A DNA stretch of 64,000 bases from Tritrichomonas musculus (lineage: Eukaryota > Parabasalia > Tritrichomonadida > Tritrichomonadidae): NCBI GenBank assembly GCA_039105265.1, contig JAPFFF010000019.1, forward strand, positions 496,001 to 560,000. Reading direction: 5' to 3'. The notes under the pieces are model-generated. The model worked only from the letters and a program-made list of their open reading frames with translations, did not search any database and was not told where the DNA came from. A program made the translations under genes and the position numbers. This document shows positions 29,188 through 38,179 of the stretch, one piece after another (position 1 is the stretch's first letter; the number at the start of each line of letters is the position of its first letter).

Positions 29188-32100
29188 TTAATCTAGATGG
29201 CACAAGTTAGCTGTTGGAATATATACTTGAGCATTATTTGCAATCTGTTCGTCCCAGAGAGGTGTATCTGCTTTACCGGCATCAACATCGTATATTTCAA
29301 GTGAATTTACGCCTGGCAACTGTCTCAAGAAGAAAGAAGTATTATTCTTGAAGAGTTGAGCTTGATCAATTTCTGGTGATTCCTTTAATAAGAAAGGACC
29401 GAATTCAGGGACAGAATCTCTCAAGAATTTAAGGAATGGCATGAATTTCTGTGCTGCATTCTTAGATTCTTTCTTAATGTTGTTCAAATATTCGTCATTA
29501 TTGATTGCCTCATCAAGAGTTGGTTTCCATTCATTCTTATCAACATCAAATTGCTCTCTCAACAAAGCCATAACGTGGAGTTGAATTTCATTGAAATGAG
29601 TCCTGATGTAAATGCAAGCTTTGTTTAATCCTTTAACTTTTCTCAAAGCTTTAACACGGAACTTAAGTGTATCTGATGTCTTTCTTAATAATCTATCCAT
29701 GTAGAAAATGTCTGGGTTGTATGGAAGAGGTTCTGGGAATTTCTCATTGATGATTGTTGATGGTTTTCCAAGGACTTCTTTCCAAATATAATCAGTATAA
29801 TGTGGAATAATTGGAGTCATAAGAAGCAAGAATGTTTCAATATATCTTTGACGTAATGATCTGCTGATTCCAGTAGCATCTTCTTGAGCCATTGCAACAT
29901 AGTCTGACCAAAAGTTTTGGACTTCAAAGAAGGAAGCTTTAAGAGCTGCTTTGAACATCATTCTGTTATATGCTTGGTCTGCATCTTTGATTGCCTTTGA
30001 TAATCTTGCACTGAAGAGCTCATCTGGGAATCCAGATATACCATCATGGACTTGCTTCTCATCTTTTGCGTTAAGTGTGGCTGTAACAAAATCTGTAAAT
30101 GAAGCAAGACGTGCAAGTGCGCTTTTAACAACCATACCATCGAAGTTGGCATCATCAGCTGCATCACCTGCATCAGCAAGACCAATTCTGACTCCTGTAA
30201 CAGAGAAAAGTTCGTTTGCTTCAATTGAAGTGAGGAAGTTTCCTGTTGATTTTGACATCTTTTCGTTGTTAAGCTTAAGGTGACCGTTTGCACGGATTCC
30301 AATTGGCCATTTGTCTTCTGGGAAGATCGCAACATGATTGTAAATGTACATTGTAAGGTGATTTGTAACAAGGTCTTTTCCACTAACACGGATATCGACT
30401 GGATACCAGAAATCAAATTCACGTCTGAAACGGTTGCAAACTTCTGGATCAATACCTTCTGGAACTGGTCCATTAAGGAAGACACAATCAAAGAATGCAT
30501 CATTGATCTTATCTGGTGTTAATCCTCCAAGACCTGGCTGAGATCCATTCAAGTTTCCTTGAAGAAGATGAGCAATTGTGTAGTATGCTGTATAAATTGT
30601 AGAGTCACTCAAGGAGTCGATCAAGAAATCTTCTGAGAATGGAAGCTTTGTTCCAAGACCAAATTGACGTGAGCAAGCCCATGGGCCGAGCCATTCGAAT
30701 GTAGCAAGGAATTTTTCGCGAGTTTCTTCGTGGAAGCAATCAACATGAGCTTTAAAGTGTTCGATAACTTTCTGTTTCCATTCTTCTTTTCCATATTCGA
30801 TATACCATTGATCAACAAGCATAACAACGCATTCATCACCTGAACGAGAAATAACTGTACCATCAGGTTCATAATATGAGATTGCACCACCTTCTTCAAT
30901 TAAAAGCTTTCTGGCTTTATCTTTAGCTTCAGTAACTTTTTCACCTTTGAAAGGTCCAGCAATCATAACACCGTGATAGAAACCTTCTTTGTATGCGATG
31001 CCTTTTGCTTCTTCAAGCTTTTCTGCTCTTGGCTTGGATGATGTCTTTAGTTCTTCAAGAACAGCCTTTGCTGTATAATCTCCATATTTGTCAGTATGGA
31101 TAATAAGAATTGGTTCGATTTTCAACCATTCTGGATCAATATTCCATTTTTCACGAAATTCTTTATTCTTTTGAAGATCAATAATACCTTGGTAATCGAG
31201 TGGTGCATCTGTTGGAACGCATGTAACGATACCAGTACCTTTGTTCATTTTGATATCTGGAAGAGGGAAACCACGAATTTGATTTGAAATTGATGTATGT
31301 GTAACCAAAGCTCCATTAAGCTTGTTGCTGTCAATTTCGAATAGAGGCTCAGCACTTTGGGCAAGACCTTGGGCAGCCAAGTTCTTGAGGGCTCGTGGAC
31401 CAGTAACATAAAAGCTTGTTCCATCACTTGCTTGTGAAACTTCATATTTAACATCAGGCTTGAACCAATAGTTAGTTTGACCGATCATTGTTTCTGGTCT
31501 GAGTGTTGCTGCAAGAAGGAAAACAGATGCATTTGCATCAAATCGTTCATCGATTGAATGTGGATCAACGAGTCGAAGCTTGATAAGCGTATATTCTTGT
31601 GCTTGAACACCTTCACCAGATTGACGATCATGGTCGAGGCAAGGTTGTTGATCTTTAATAGAATAAATTGTTGGTCGCTTTCCAAAAATAACGAGACCTT
31701 TTCGTTTGAGAATATTGAACTGCCATCTAACGAAATGATCATAATATGGATTCACTGATGTTGTTATGAAGCTTCTTCTCCAGTCAATAGCTGATCCATA
31801 TGCAATAAGATCTTCTTTACCAAGTGGTGGGAAATACTGAAGCCATTTCAGAGGGTCTCTAAATTCAGGGATCTCTTCAACTGGAACTTGCATGTGCCTT
31901 AAAATATCAAATTGAGAAACACCGGTTTCAGTTTTTGATGCAGCTTTGGAGTGTGTTGAGGATGAGGTGACTTTTGTTCCAGTATCAAGTTCATAAGCAA
32001 GTTTATCAGCTGAGGCTTTAATTGGCATACCAGTACAGTGAAAACCAAATGGATGGAGGGCTAATTTGCCTTTCATTCGTTGATATCTAACAGCAAACTC

Positions 32101-32355
32101 GGATTTTGAAAAAGTGAACATATGACCAAGATGTAAACGACCGTTCATATATGGAAATGGAAATGTAGCGAAGTATTTCTCATGCTCTTCACCAGCTGGT
32201 GGTGCGTCAACTTCATAAATTTTATCATCAACCCATTGTTTGTTCAATTTGGCTTCAATAGGCGTAAGTTGGCTGACACGTTTGCTCAATTGGGCATCTT
32301 GTTTAAAGGTTCCAAGATCAACCTTTTGTTCTTGTTGCTTTCCTTTAGCAGGCAT
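29188..32355 (-). CDS. Leucyl-tRNA synthetase, cytosolic (archaeal/eukaryotic type)
   Basis: 1055 residues from the ATG at 32355 (MPAKGKQQEQ). In-frame upstream Met (32415) and TTG would add an Arg/Lys-rich leader with no counterpart in the family, so the inner start is preferred. The enzyme charges tRNA-Leu with leucine. Class I signatures: NGRLHLGH (residues 71-78, HIGH motif) and EKMSKSTGNF (KMSKS at about 698-702). The inserted CP1 editing domain is recognised by ATLRPETMIGQTNYW. Family hallmarks such as FPFPYMNG and the C-terminal part needed by the eukaryotic/archaeal enzyme are present. Length fits the family. It is 128 bp downstream of THOC2, both minus strand, presumably transcribed separately. 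Intact. Confidence 0.96.
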   Translation of the reverse strand: MPAKGKQQEQKVDLGTFKQDAQLSKRVSQLTPIEAKLNKQWVDDKIYEVDAPPAGEEHEKYFATFPFPYMNGRLHLGHMFTFSKSEFAVRYQRMKGKLALHPFGFHCTGMPIKASADKLAYELDTGTKVTSSSTHSKAASKTETGVSQFDILRHMQVPVEEIPEFRDPLKWLQYFPPLGKEDLIAYGSAIDWRRSFITTSVNPYYDHFVRWQFNILKRKGLVIFGKRPTIYSIKDQQPCLDHDRQSGEGVQAQEYTLIKLRLVDPHSIDERFDANASVFLLAATLRPETMIGQTNYWFKPDVKYEVSQASDGTSFYVTGPRALKNLAAQGLAQSAEPLFEIDSNKLNGALVTHTSISNQIRGFPLPDIKMNKGTGIVTCVPTDAPLDYQGIIDLQKNKEFREKWNIDPEWLKIEPILIIHTDKYGDYTAKAVLEELKTSSKPRAEKLEEAKGIAYKEGFYHGVMIAGPFKGEKVTEAKDKARKLLIEEGGAISYYEPDGTVISRSGDECVVMLVDQWYIEYGKEEWKQKVIEHFKAHVDCFHEETREKFLATFEWLGPWACSRQFGLGTKLPFSEDFLIDSLSDSTIYTAYYTIAHLLQGNLNGSQPGLGGLTPDKINDAFFDCVFLNGPVPEGIDPEVCNRFRREFDFWYPVDIRVSGKDLVTNHLTMYIYNHVAIFPEDKWPIGIRANGHLKLNNEKMSKSTGNFLTSIEANELFSVTGVRIGLADAGDAADDANFDGMVVKSALARLASFTDFVTATLNAKDEKQVHDGISGFPDELFSARLSKAIKDADQAYNRMMFKAALKASFFEVQNFWSDYVAMAQEDATGISRSLRQRYIETFLLLMTPIIPHYTDYIWKEVLGKPSTIINEKFPEPLPYNPDIFYMDRLLRKTSDTLKFRVKALRKVKGLNKACIYIRTHFNEIQLHVMALLREQFDVDKNEWKPTLDEAINNDEYLNNIKKESKNAAQKFMPFLKFLRDSVPEFGPFLLKESPEIDQAQLFKNNTSFFLRQLPGVNSLEIYDVDAGKADTPLWDEQIANNAQVYIPTANLCHLD

Positions 32356-32653
32356 TATATAATTATTGAATTTGATCAACCATGTTCTCTTCAATTCAAT
32401 TTTTCTAATCCTCATAGAAATATAAAATTTTATGCACAATTTTAAAAGGATAGATTGCCACTTACTGATTGTCTAAAAATAAGTTACCCAAAATTTTTAA
32501 AATTTTCGAAAATAACGTTTTCTAGTATAGTCTACTGGAAAACCCCCCTACAGAATGGAATACCCCCCTACCATTTTTCATTGAAATATTGAAAGGTTTA
32601 CACTAAAATAATTCGTTATTTTTCTTAACATTAAATTACAAAAAGAAGAAAAA
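32356..32653. other. Upstream region of LeuRS with C-rich direct repeat
   Basis: Has two copies of a C-rich word in AT-rich DNA (AAAACCCCCCTACAGAATGG and AATACCCCCCTACCA, 32,538-32,575) and AATAACGTTTTCTAG. No gene. Confidence 0.5.
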
Positions 32654-33010
32654 CAAAGCACAAGACAAAGAACAAAACACGCAAAAGATAACAGCAATAA
32701 CACGGCGTACTCAACCACAACAAACACGATCAAAACGAGACCACATGATTCGCAAATGGAGTTTCTCAAAACCAAACGAAACAAAGCACAAGACAAAGAA
32801 CAAAACACACAAAAGATAACAGCAATAACGCGGCGTACTCAATCACAACAAACACGATCAAAGCGAGACCACATGATTCGCAAATGGAGTTTCTCAAAAA
32901 CAAACGACACAAAGCACAAGACAAAGAACAAAACACACAAAAGATAACAGCAATAACGCGGCGTACTTAATCACAACAAACACGATCAAAACGAGACCAC
33001 ATGATTCGCC
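32654..33010. repeat. 128-bp minisatellite, about 2.8 copies
   Basis: CAAAGCACAAGACAAAGAAC begins copies at 32654, 32782 and 32910, a constant 128-base period with only a few substitutions between copies. The third copy ends at CATGATTCGC near 33009. The unit is A/C-rich on the plus strand, unlike its AT-rich surroundings, and is not a multiple of three. It lies between the LeuRS promoter and the transposase gene. Confidence 0.95.
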
Positions 33011-33224
33011 CAAATGATAAATGTCATCGGCCTTAGTTTTCTTTTGGAATTTAGAATTTTATTTGAAATAGAGCATTTTAGTTTAATAAATAAATTTTAT
33101 ATGATAAATATTTTGTTTTTTGGAAATTAAAATCAATTTAATATCAATAATTTTTTTTTTTTTCTATTGACCTTTTTTTCAGAAAATTTGGCCAATCATA
33201 TTCAATTTTTTTTTATTTTTTAAA

Positions 33225-34856
33225 ATGAGTTCCAGTGCTCCTAATGCTCCAAAAGATATTATCAATTATCCCACAAATCAAAATACAAATAAAATTGTAA
33301 TGGCGATAACAAGTCAAGATATTTATAAAGAAGCTAAAAGTTTTAGAATACAAGTTCTTATACTTATCGAGTTTTCTCGTTATTTATTTGATGGACAATT
33401 CAAACTAACATATGACAACGTGGCAGAATTGTTTGATGTAAGTGTCCCGATTATCCACCGTGCATATATGAATGGGAAAAAAGATGTAGAAAATTTGAGT
33501 AGACCAAATGGCAGACCATTTAGTCTCACAAAAGATAAAGTTATAAAATTCAAGGAATGGTATGAAGCACAAAGCGAACCTCCAAAGTACGATCAGGTAA
33601 AAGCATTCATTTCCAATATGGTCGGTCAAGAATTAGATTATAAAACGTACATAAACGCAATAAATAAGATAGACTTGAAAGTTGAAGAGGCAGAATCAAT
33701 TGACGCTGATAGATATTTCTGCTCACCTCAAGCCATTGATTATTACTATACAATGCTAGCTGCCTTTTTTCTGTCAATAGAAATACCATCTTATTTCGTA
33801 TTCAATGTTGATGAAGAAGGACACGATGAATACGTAGACGCTAAAAAGAAAGAGCTTTTAGTCGTTCCTAAAGACAATACACAAACATTATATTATCCAG
33901 TCAAGCGCAGAGATGATCATACGACCTTTGTCGCATGTATTGCCGCTGATGGATCATATCTAAAACCTCTTATTGTTGTAAAACGTAAAACAATTGAAGC
34001 CAGAATTCTTCGGGCGTCACTTTTCGACAAAGTTGTTATCAAATATCAGGAAACAGGATATATAAACAGTGATGTATTCAATTATTGGGTCACTGAAGTA
34101 TTCATTCCAGAAGTTAATGAGAGGAGAAAGAAATTCAATTACTCAGGTCCAGCAGTTCTTATAATAGATGGATGTCCTTCTCATTATACAGATGTTTTAT
34201 TCGATTCTTGCAATCAAAATAACAACAAAATATTCTTCATCCCGCCTCACTCGTCAAATCAAACTCAAATGTTGGACTTAGCTACATTTAATGTTCACAA
34301 AATAAACGTTCGAAAGGCCAGACTATTTGAAATAGATGATGACAATCTATTAATTGATAAAATAATTATGTTGTATGACTCATTTCAAAAAGCCGCAACT
34401 TATTCAAATATACGATCATCTTTTGAAGTTGCAGGAGCGGTTTACGATGTGTCAGTAGTGAATTTAATGCCAATTGTAAAATTTTCTATTGATTTTACAA
34501 CCAAAATTTGGCACCATCACAGAACAAGTGAAGAAAAAGCCAAAATAAGAGAACTAAGAAAAGGGAAGGGTGAAACAGAATTACGAGTGAAACTTGATGA
34601 CTTCAATAAGTTTTCAGTATATTGGCAAAACGATAACATTAAAAAAGTTGTCGAAAAAATGCCAAAGATATTGGATTATTCTGAAGACACCATTTTAAGT
34701 CACAGATTACAGTTAGCATTTATTGATTTAGATAAAAGTGACTATCAGCAATTGAATGATAAAATTAAAATAAAAAAAGGAAGGCCATCAAAGAAAGAAG
34801 ACGAAGAAAAACTATTTTTTCAATTCCTATTTTTATCGTATCTTATCATCATATAG
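33225..34856 (+). CDS. pogo-like DDE transposase, apparently intact
   Basis: 543 residues from ATG 33225. The N-terminal region (about 50-130) has a helix-turn-helix look (LTYDNVAELFDVSVPIIHRAY, then RPNGRPFSLTKDKVIKF), as in pogo/CENP-B type DNA-binding domains. The DDE_1 catalytic core follows: FNVDEEG (Asp196), LIIDGCPSHYT (Asp315) and QTQMLDLATF (Asp351). The 35-residue gap between the last two acids fits the pogo branch of Tc1/mariner (DDxD). IPPHSSNQTQMLD matches the family's 'xPPHxTxxxQPLD' box. Near the C-terminus KKGRPSKKED resembles an AT-hook. No interruption is visible. I could not find convincing terminal inverted repeats, so mobility is unproven. A domesticated gene is the alternative. 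Confidence 0.85.
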   Translation: MSSSAPNAPKDIINYPTNQNTNKIVMAITSQDIYKEAKSFRIQVLILIEFSRYLFDGQFKLTYDNVAELFDVSVPIIHRAYMNGKKDVENLSRPNGRPFSLTKDKVIKFKEWYEAQSEPPKYDQVKAFISNMVGQELDYKTYINAINKIDLKVEEAESIDADRYFCSPQAIDYYYTMLAAFFLSIEIPSYFVFNVDEEGHDEYVDAKKKELLVVPKDNTQTLYYPVKRRDDHTTFVACIAADGSYLKPLIVVKRKTIEARILRASLFDKVVIKYQETGYINSDVFNYWVTEVFIPEVNERRKKFNYSGPAVLIIDGCPSHYTDVLFDSCNQNNNKIFFIPPHSSNQTQMLDLATFNVHKINVRKARLFEIDDDNLLIDKIIMLYDSFQKAATYSNIRSSFEVAGAVYDVSVVNLMPIVKFSIDFTTKIWHHHRTSEEKAKIRELRKGKGETELRVKLDDFNKFSVYWQNDNIKKVVEKMPKILDYSEDTILSHRLQLAFIDLDKSDYQQLNDKIKIKKGRPSKKEDEEKLFFQFLFLSYLIII

Positions 34857-36332
34857 CATGATACTCTTAACTTTTAGAGATCAATTGCAATAATATACCC
34901 TGATCTCGCTTTAATTGGTAAAAAAAACGTATTTTCTAAAAAACGATTTTATACGTTTTTATTTTTGAAAAAAATTGTATAGTCAATAACGATTTTTTAA
35001 AAAACGTATAAAATTAAAAAGAGCTATAATTCAAAAAGAAAAGATCATATCAAAGAAAAAATAATATAAAGTTTACATATACTTAATAATACATAATTAA
35101 TATTAATATCAAGAAAAATTATGATGATAAAAATCTAATATTACCAATATTCTTTCTGAACTAAAAGAATGAGAATAATTAAATAGCCGAATAATTTAAT
35201 ATCACCTAATACTATAGTTTGAGATTATTATTTAATTCATGATTTATTTCTCTATATATTATATTCTTTGGAAATTAGGCTTAGCTTTAGGCCTTATTTT
35301 TTTTACATCACAAATACTATAAACGTCTTTTTAACGTCTTTTTTCATAAAATAACGATTTTTTGATTTGTAGTATTAATGAAACTTTTTGAATGCGAATA
35401 AATTTTTTTTGTTTTATGAAGAATCAAAAATAATATTATTTAATTTGAAAAACATTTTACTATTTTATCTTTTTATTTTTAAATTATTTAAAACATTTTT
35501 ATTATAAAAAAATAATTGTAGATCAAGATAAAAATAAAAAACTAATATCGAGAAAATAACGTATTTACAATTGTAATTACAATTGTAATTTTTAAACGGA
35601 CAAGTTGTATACAATTGTAAATATAAAAACCAAGGCTTACTTAGCTTAAAAAAATCGACAAGTCTGTGTTAATATAAAACAATTGTATGATTTTATATTG
35701 AATGCGCTGCGAATAAAAGCTTAAAAAAGAAATTTTTGGAAAAAAGAATCAAAATAATTATCATATTTTGAAGTTTTACCAAAATGTAAATAACTTCACG
35801 AAAAAACTCTTGCGATATTAATAATAGTTCTTGTGAAATATTCAATCTAGCTATTTTCCAAGTATTCGACTATTTTTGATATCTTTCCAATCAATATTTG
35901 AATGCAATTTCGAAAGTTTTGCTTTGGATAATAGCTTATTCGAATTGTTTAACTTTGCTTTTTTTATAAATTCTGATTCATGATTATTTGAAGTTATTAT
36001 GTTCTCCTAAAATAAGTTTTCTTCTTAAGATAAATAAACGGATAGGAAACTTTTTGATAACTAATTTGGTCATGTAAAATCTATAGACGAAACCATCATC
36101 TATATAAGAGAATGCGAATTTTTGAAATATTATTTAGCGATCATTGATGCTGGAAATTTAGCTGTGAATGATATTTTTCACGAAAATTAGAGAAATCTGG
36201 AAGTTATTCATATATCAAGTATAAACATCATCATTTCTAGATTATATAAAGAAACTATAACATTTCAATAAAATATATTGTTGTTTTTGAGTTCTTTTAT
36301 GAAAAAAATAAGAAATATCTAAATTTTGAGCA
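34857..36332. other. AT-rich, gene-free stretch right of the transposase
   Basis: No gene is supported. It contains AACGT-rich short repeats at 34,925-35,010, a perfect 24-base palindrome (35562-35585), and a weak 45-codon minus-strand open stretch around 35,860-36,005 not strong enough to call. Confidence 0.45.
35562..35585. repeat. Perfect 24-bp AT palindrome
   Basis: TTACAATTGTAA is present twice in tandem, so the whole is self-complementary. Further ACAATTGTA words follow within 100 bases. Confidence 0.85.
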
Positions 36333-36334
36333 TT

Positions 36335-36770
36335 ATGTGAGAATATAATATAAAAGAGATTTAGTATAAAAGATACCTGAGTGATAAATTGATTTGAGAA
36401 TAAAAGAGACTTGAGCAAAAGAGAGATCTGATAATGATAGAGATTTGAGTAAGATATTGATCAGGAAATAGGAGAGAATTGAGTATAAGAGATACTTGAG
36501 TATTAAATTATTTAGAGAATCAAAGATGTTTGAGTAGAGAAAAGATTCGAGTATGAAATTGATTGCAGAATAAGAGAAATCTGAGAATTTGAGAAATTTG
36601 AGTATAATGTGAGATTTAAATAAAAGAAAAATCTGAATATAAGAGAGATCTGAATATAAGAAAGGTCTGAATATAAGAGAAATCTGAGTATAAGAGATAT
36701 CAACTTTGAGAATTGAGGATAATAGAGATTTGAACATCAATGAGAATTCAATAGTTTTGAGATTCAAATA
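36335..36770. repeat. Degenerate short tandem repeat field
   Basis: About 435 bases are built of variants of GAGTATAAGAGATATTTGAG and AGAGAGATCTGA, with purines (A/G) strongly on the plus strand. The repeat keeps long minus-strand frames open (Leu/Ser/Ile/Tyr-rich), which I read as a by-product of the repeat, not a gene. Confidence 0.7.
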
Positions 36771-36859
36771 CCTGCGAATAAAACTTTTTTAATATCTTAT
36801 TTCCTAAAACTACCCTTTTTTATACTAGTGTATCCTGCAGTGGAATTCATTTTGTGATT

Positions 36860-37670
36860 TTAAGTTGAATAGTACCTTTTGCTTGTCTTAATATATGAAT
36901 ATGTAATATGATATATTACGTCTTCGCTTGTAGTATCAATGAAGCTTTGAGCTGATTCATTAACAGCTTCATATAAGTCTTTATTTAGTAGAGGACCAAC
37001 TTTCTTCATTAGTTCTGCTGCTCTCCACATTGTTACTGATACCGGAATCTCCTTTACTTTCTCTGATTGATCCTATTTTTAGGCACCACTATCAGAACGA
37101 CGTGTTGGTGACTCAATATGTGAGCAATGTTCTTTTTGCAGCAATTTAAAAATGATAATATCATCAATTGTTTTTTCAAACTCAGCTACAGAATCATTCG
37201 ATAAACAAAAACGTCTAATCATTACAAAAAAGTGCTCTAGGAAGTGAGTTCCTAGAGCACCAAGATGAACAGATCTTTCATCAACAAGTATCTTGACTAA
37301 TGAAATCGTTAAAGACAGATACTTTTTCATCCATACTGGATCATATATGGTCATGTGCTTGTTTTCCCCATTATCTCGACTTCTCGATTGCTTCCCTTCT
37401 TCAAAGTTGTATAAAATATATTCTTTATAATAATTAGCAATCAGTAAAAAACCAAATGTAAGCTGTTCTATCCTTTGCTCTCTATTCAATTCTTTACTTA
37501 ATACAGAATTGATAAATAAATAACAGGGAAGCAATGCTAGAACAAGGTCATATCTTTTCAAAGCATTGCTGACACTATGTTTTCAAATGCGAAGAATAGC
37601 AGTGGAAGGTCGTCTTCCATCTTCTTTGACTTTGAACGATCAAGAACATAATCTTTAATATTTATCAATT
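36860..37670 (-). pseudogene. Decayed gene with LEHFF-type box, possibly transposase-derived
   Basis: On the minus strand, coding sequence starts near 37,670 (VLDRSKSKKMEDDLPLLFF) and shifts frame near 37,560. It then runs through LGALGTHFLEHFFVMIRR and SPTRRSDSGA to a TAA at 37079-37081. Two codons on is a TAG, after which the same frame stays open and protein-like (KVKEIPVSVTMWRAAELMKK) to a TAA at 36860-36862. So one frameshift and two in-frame stops break it. The 'LGTxxLEHFFxxIRR' box is similar to the C-terminal region of P-element-like transposases, but also to a repeated trichomonad protein family of unknown role. Confidence 0.5.
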
Positions 37671-38179
37671 TGAAATCTAGAAATTTCCAGGAAATTTACG
37701 CAAATTAATACATAAATAAAATATTCAAAAAGTTATATTAGCGAACATTTAAGTATTTAAATCAAATTTTCCGATTTTTTTTGACATATGTGAATTTTGT
37801 AAACTATTCAAATTTTCATTCAAAAATAGTTGCGATAACGTACAATATTTTGCGATATAACGTATTATTTTTGGGAAAAATGACAGCGAAATTTGACCTT
37901 TTTATTGACCTATTTTTTTATTATTTAAATTTTATTTAAAATTTTATGTTGTTAGGTTTAAAATAAGATTTTTTATCTTAAATTATATTTTTGATCGTCA
38001 TTTTTCCCCTTGATTTTATATAATCCGCAAATTTGCGCCTTTTTCTTGCGAGTTTACATGCCTAAAACAGATAAAAAATAATACTATTTTGGAGGTGAAA
38101 AAACAAAACGTATGAACTCAATATTTAAAAAGTTAACATCATATTCACAATTCTTTCTTGATTCGTTTTTTATGAAAAA
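37671..38179. other. Promoter-side intergenic region of the RasGEF gene
   Basis: No gene is seen. It carries TTCAAAAAGTT (37724-37734), GATAACGTACAA and ATATAACGTATT (around 37,840-37,865), and TTAAAAAGTTAAC about 50 bases before the ATG. Confidence 0.4.

Noticed and set aside
32756-32947. 63-codon Lys/Thr-rich frame
   Set aside because: Lies entirely in the 128-bp minisatellite; the unit length is not a multiple of three.
36333-36767. 144-codon minus-strand frame resembling a membrane protein
   Set aside because: It is wholly made of a degenerate tandem repeat and its period-like residue pattern follows the DNA repeat.
32524-36860. Possible terminal repeats of the pogo-like element (CTAGTATAG near 32,523 and ATACTAGTG near 36,824)
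   Set aside because: Only a few bases match, the words are partly self-complementary, and the span would include unrelated repeats and the decayed gene.
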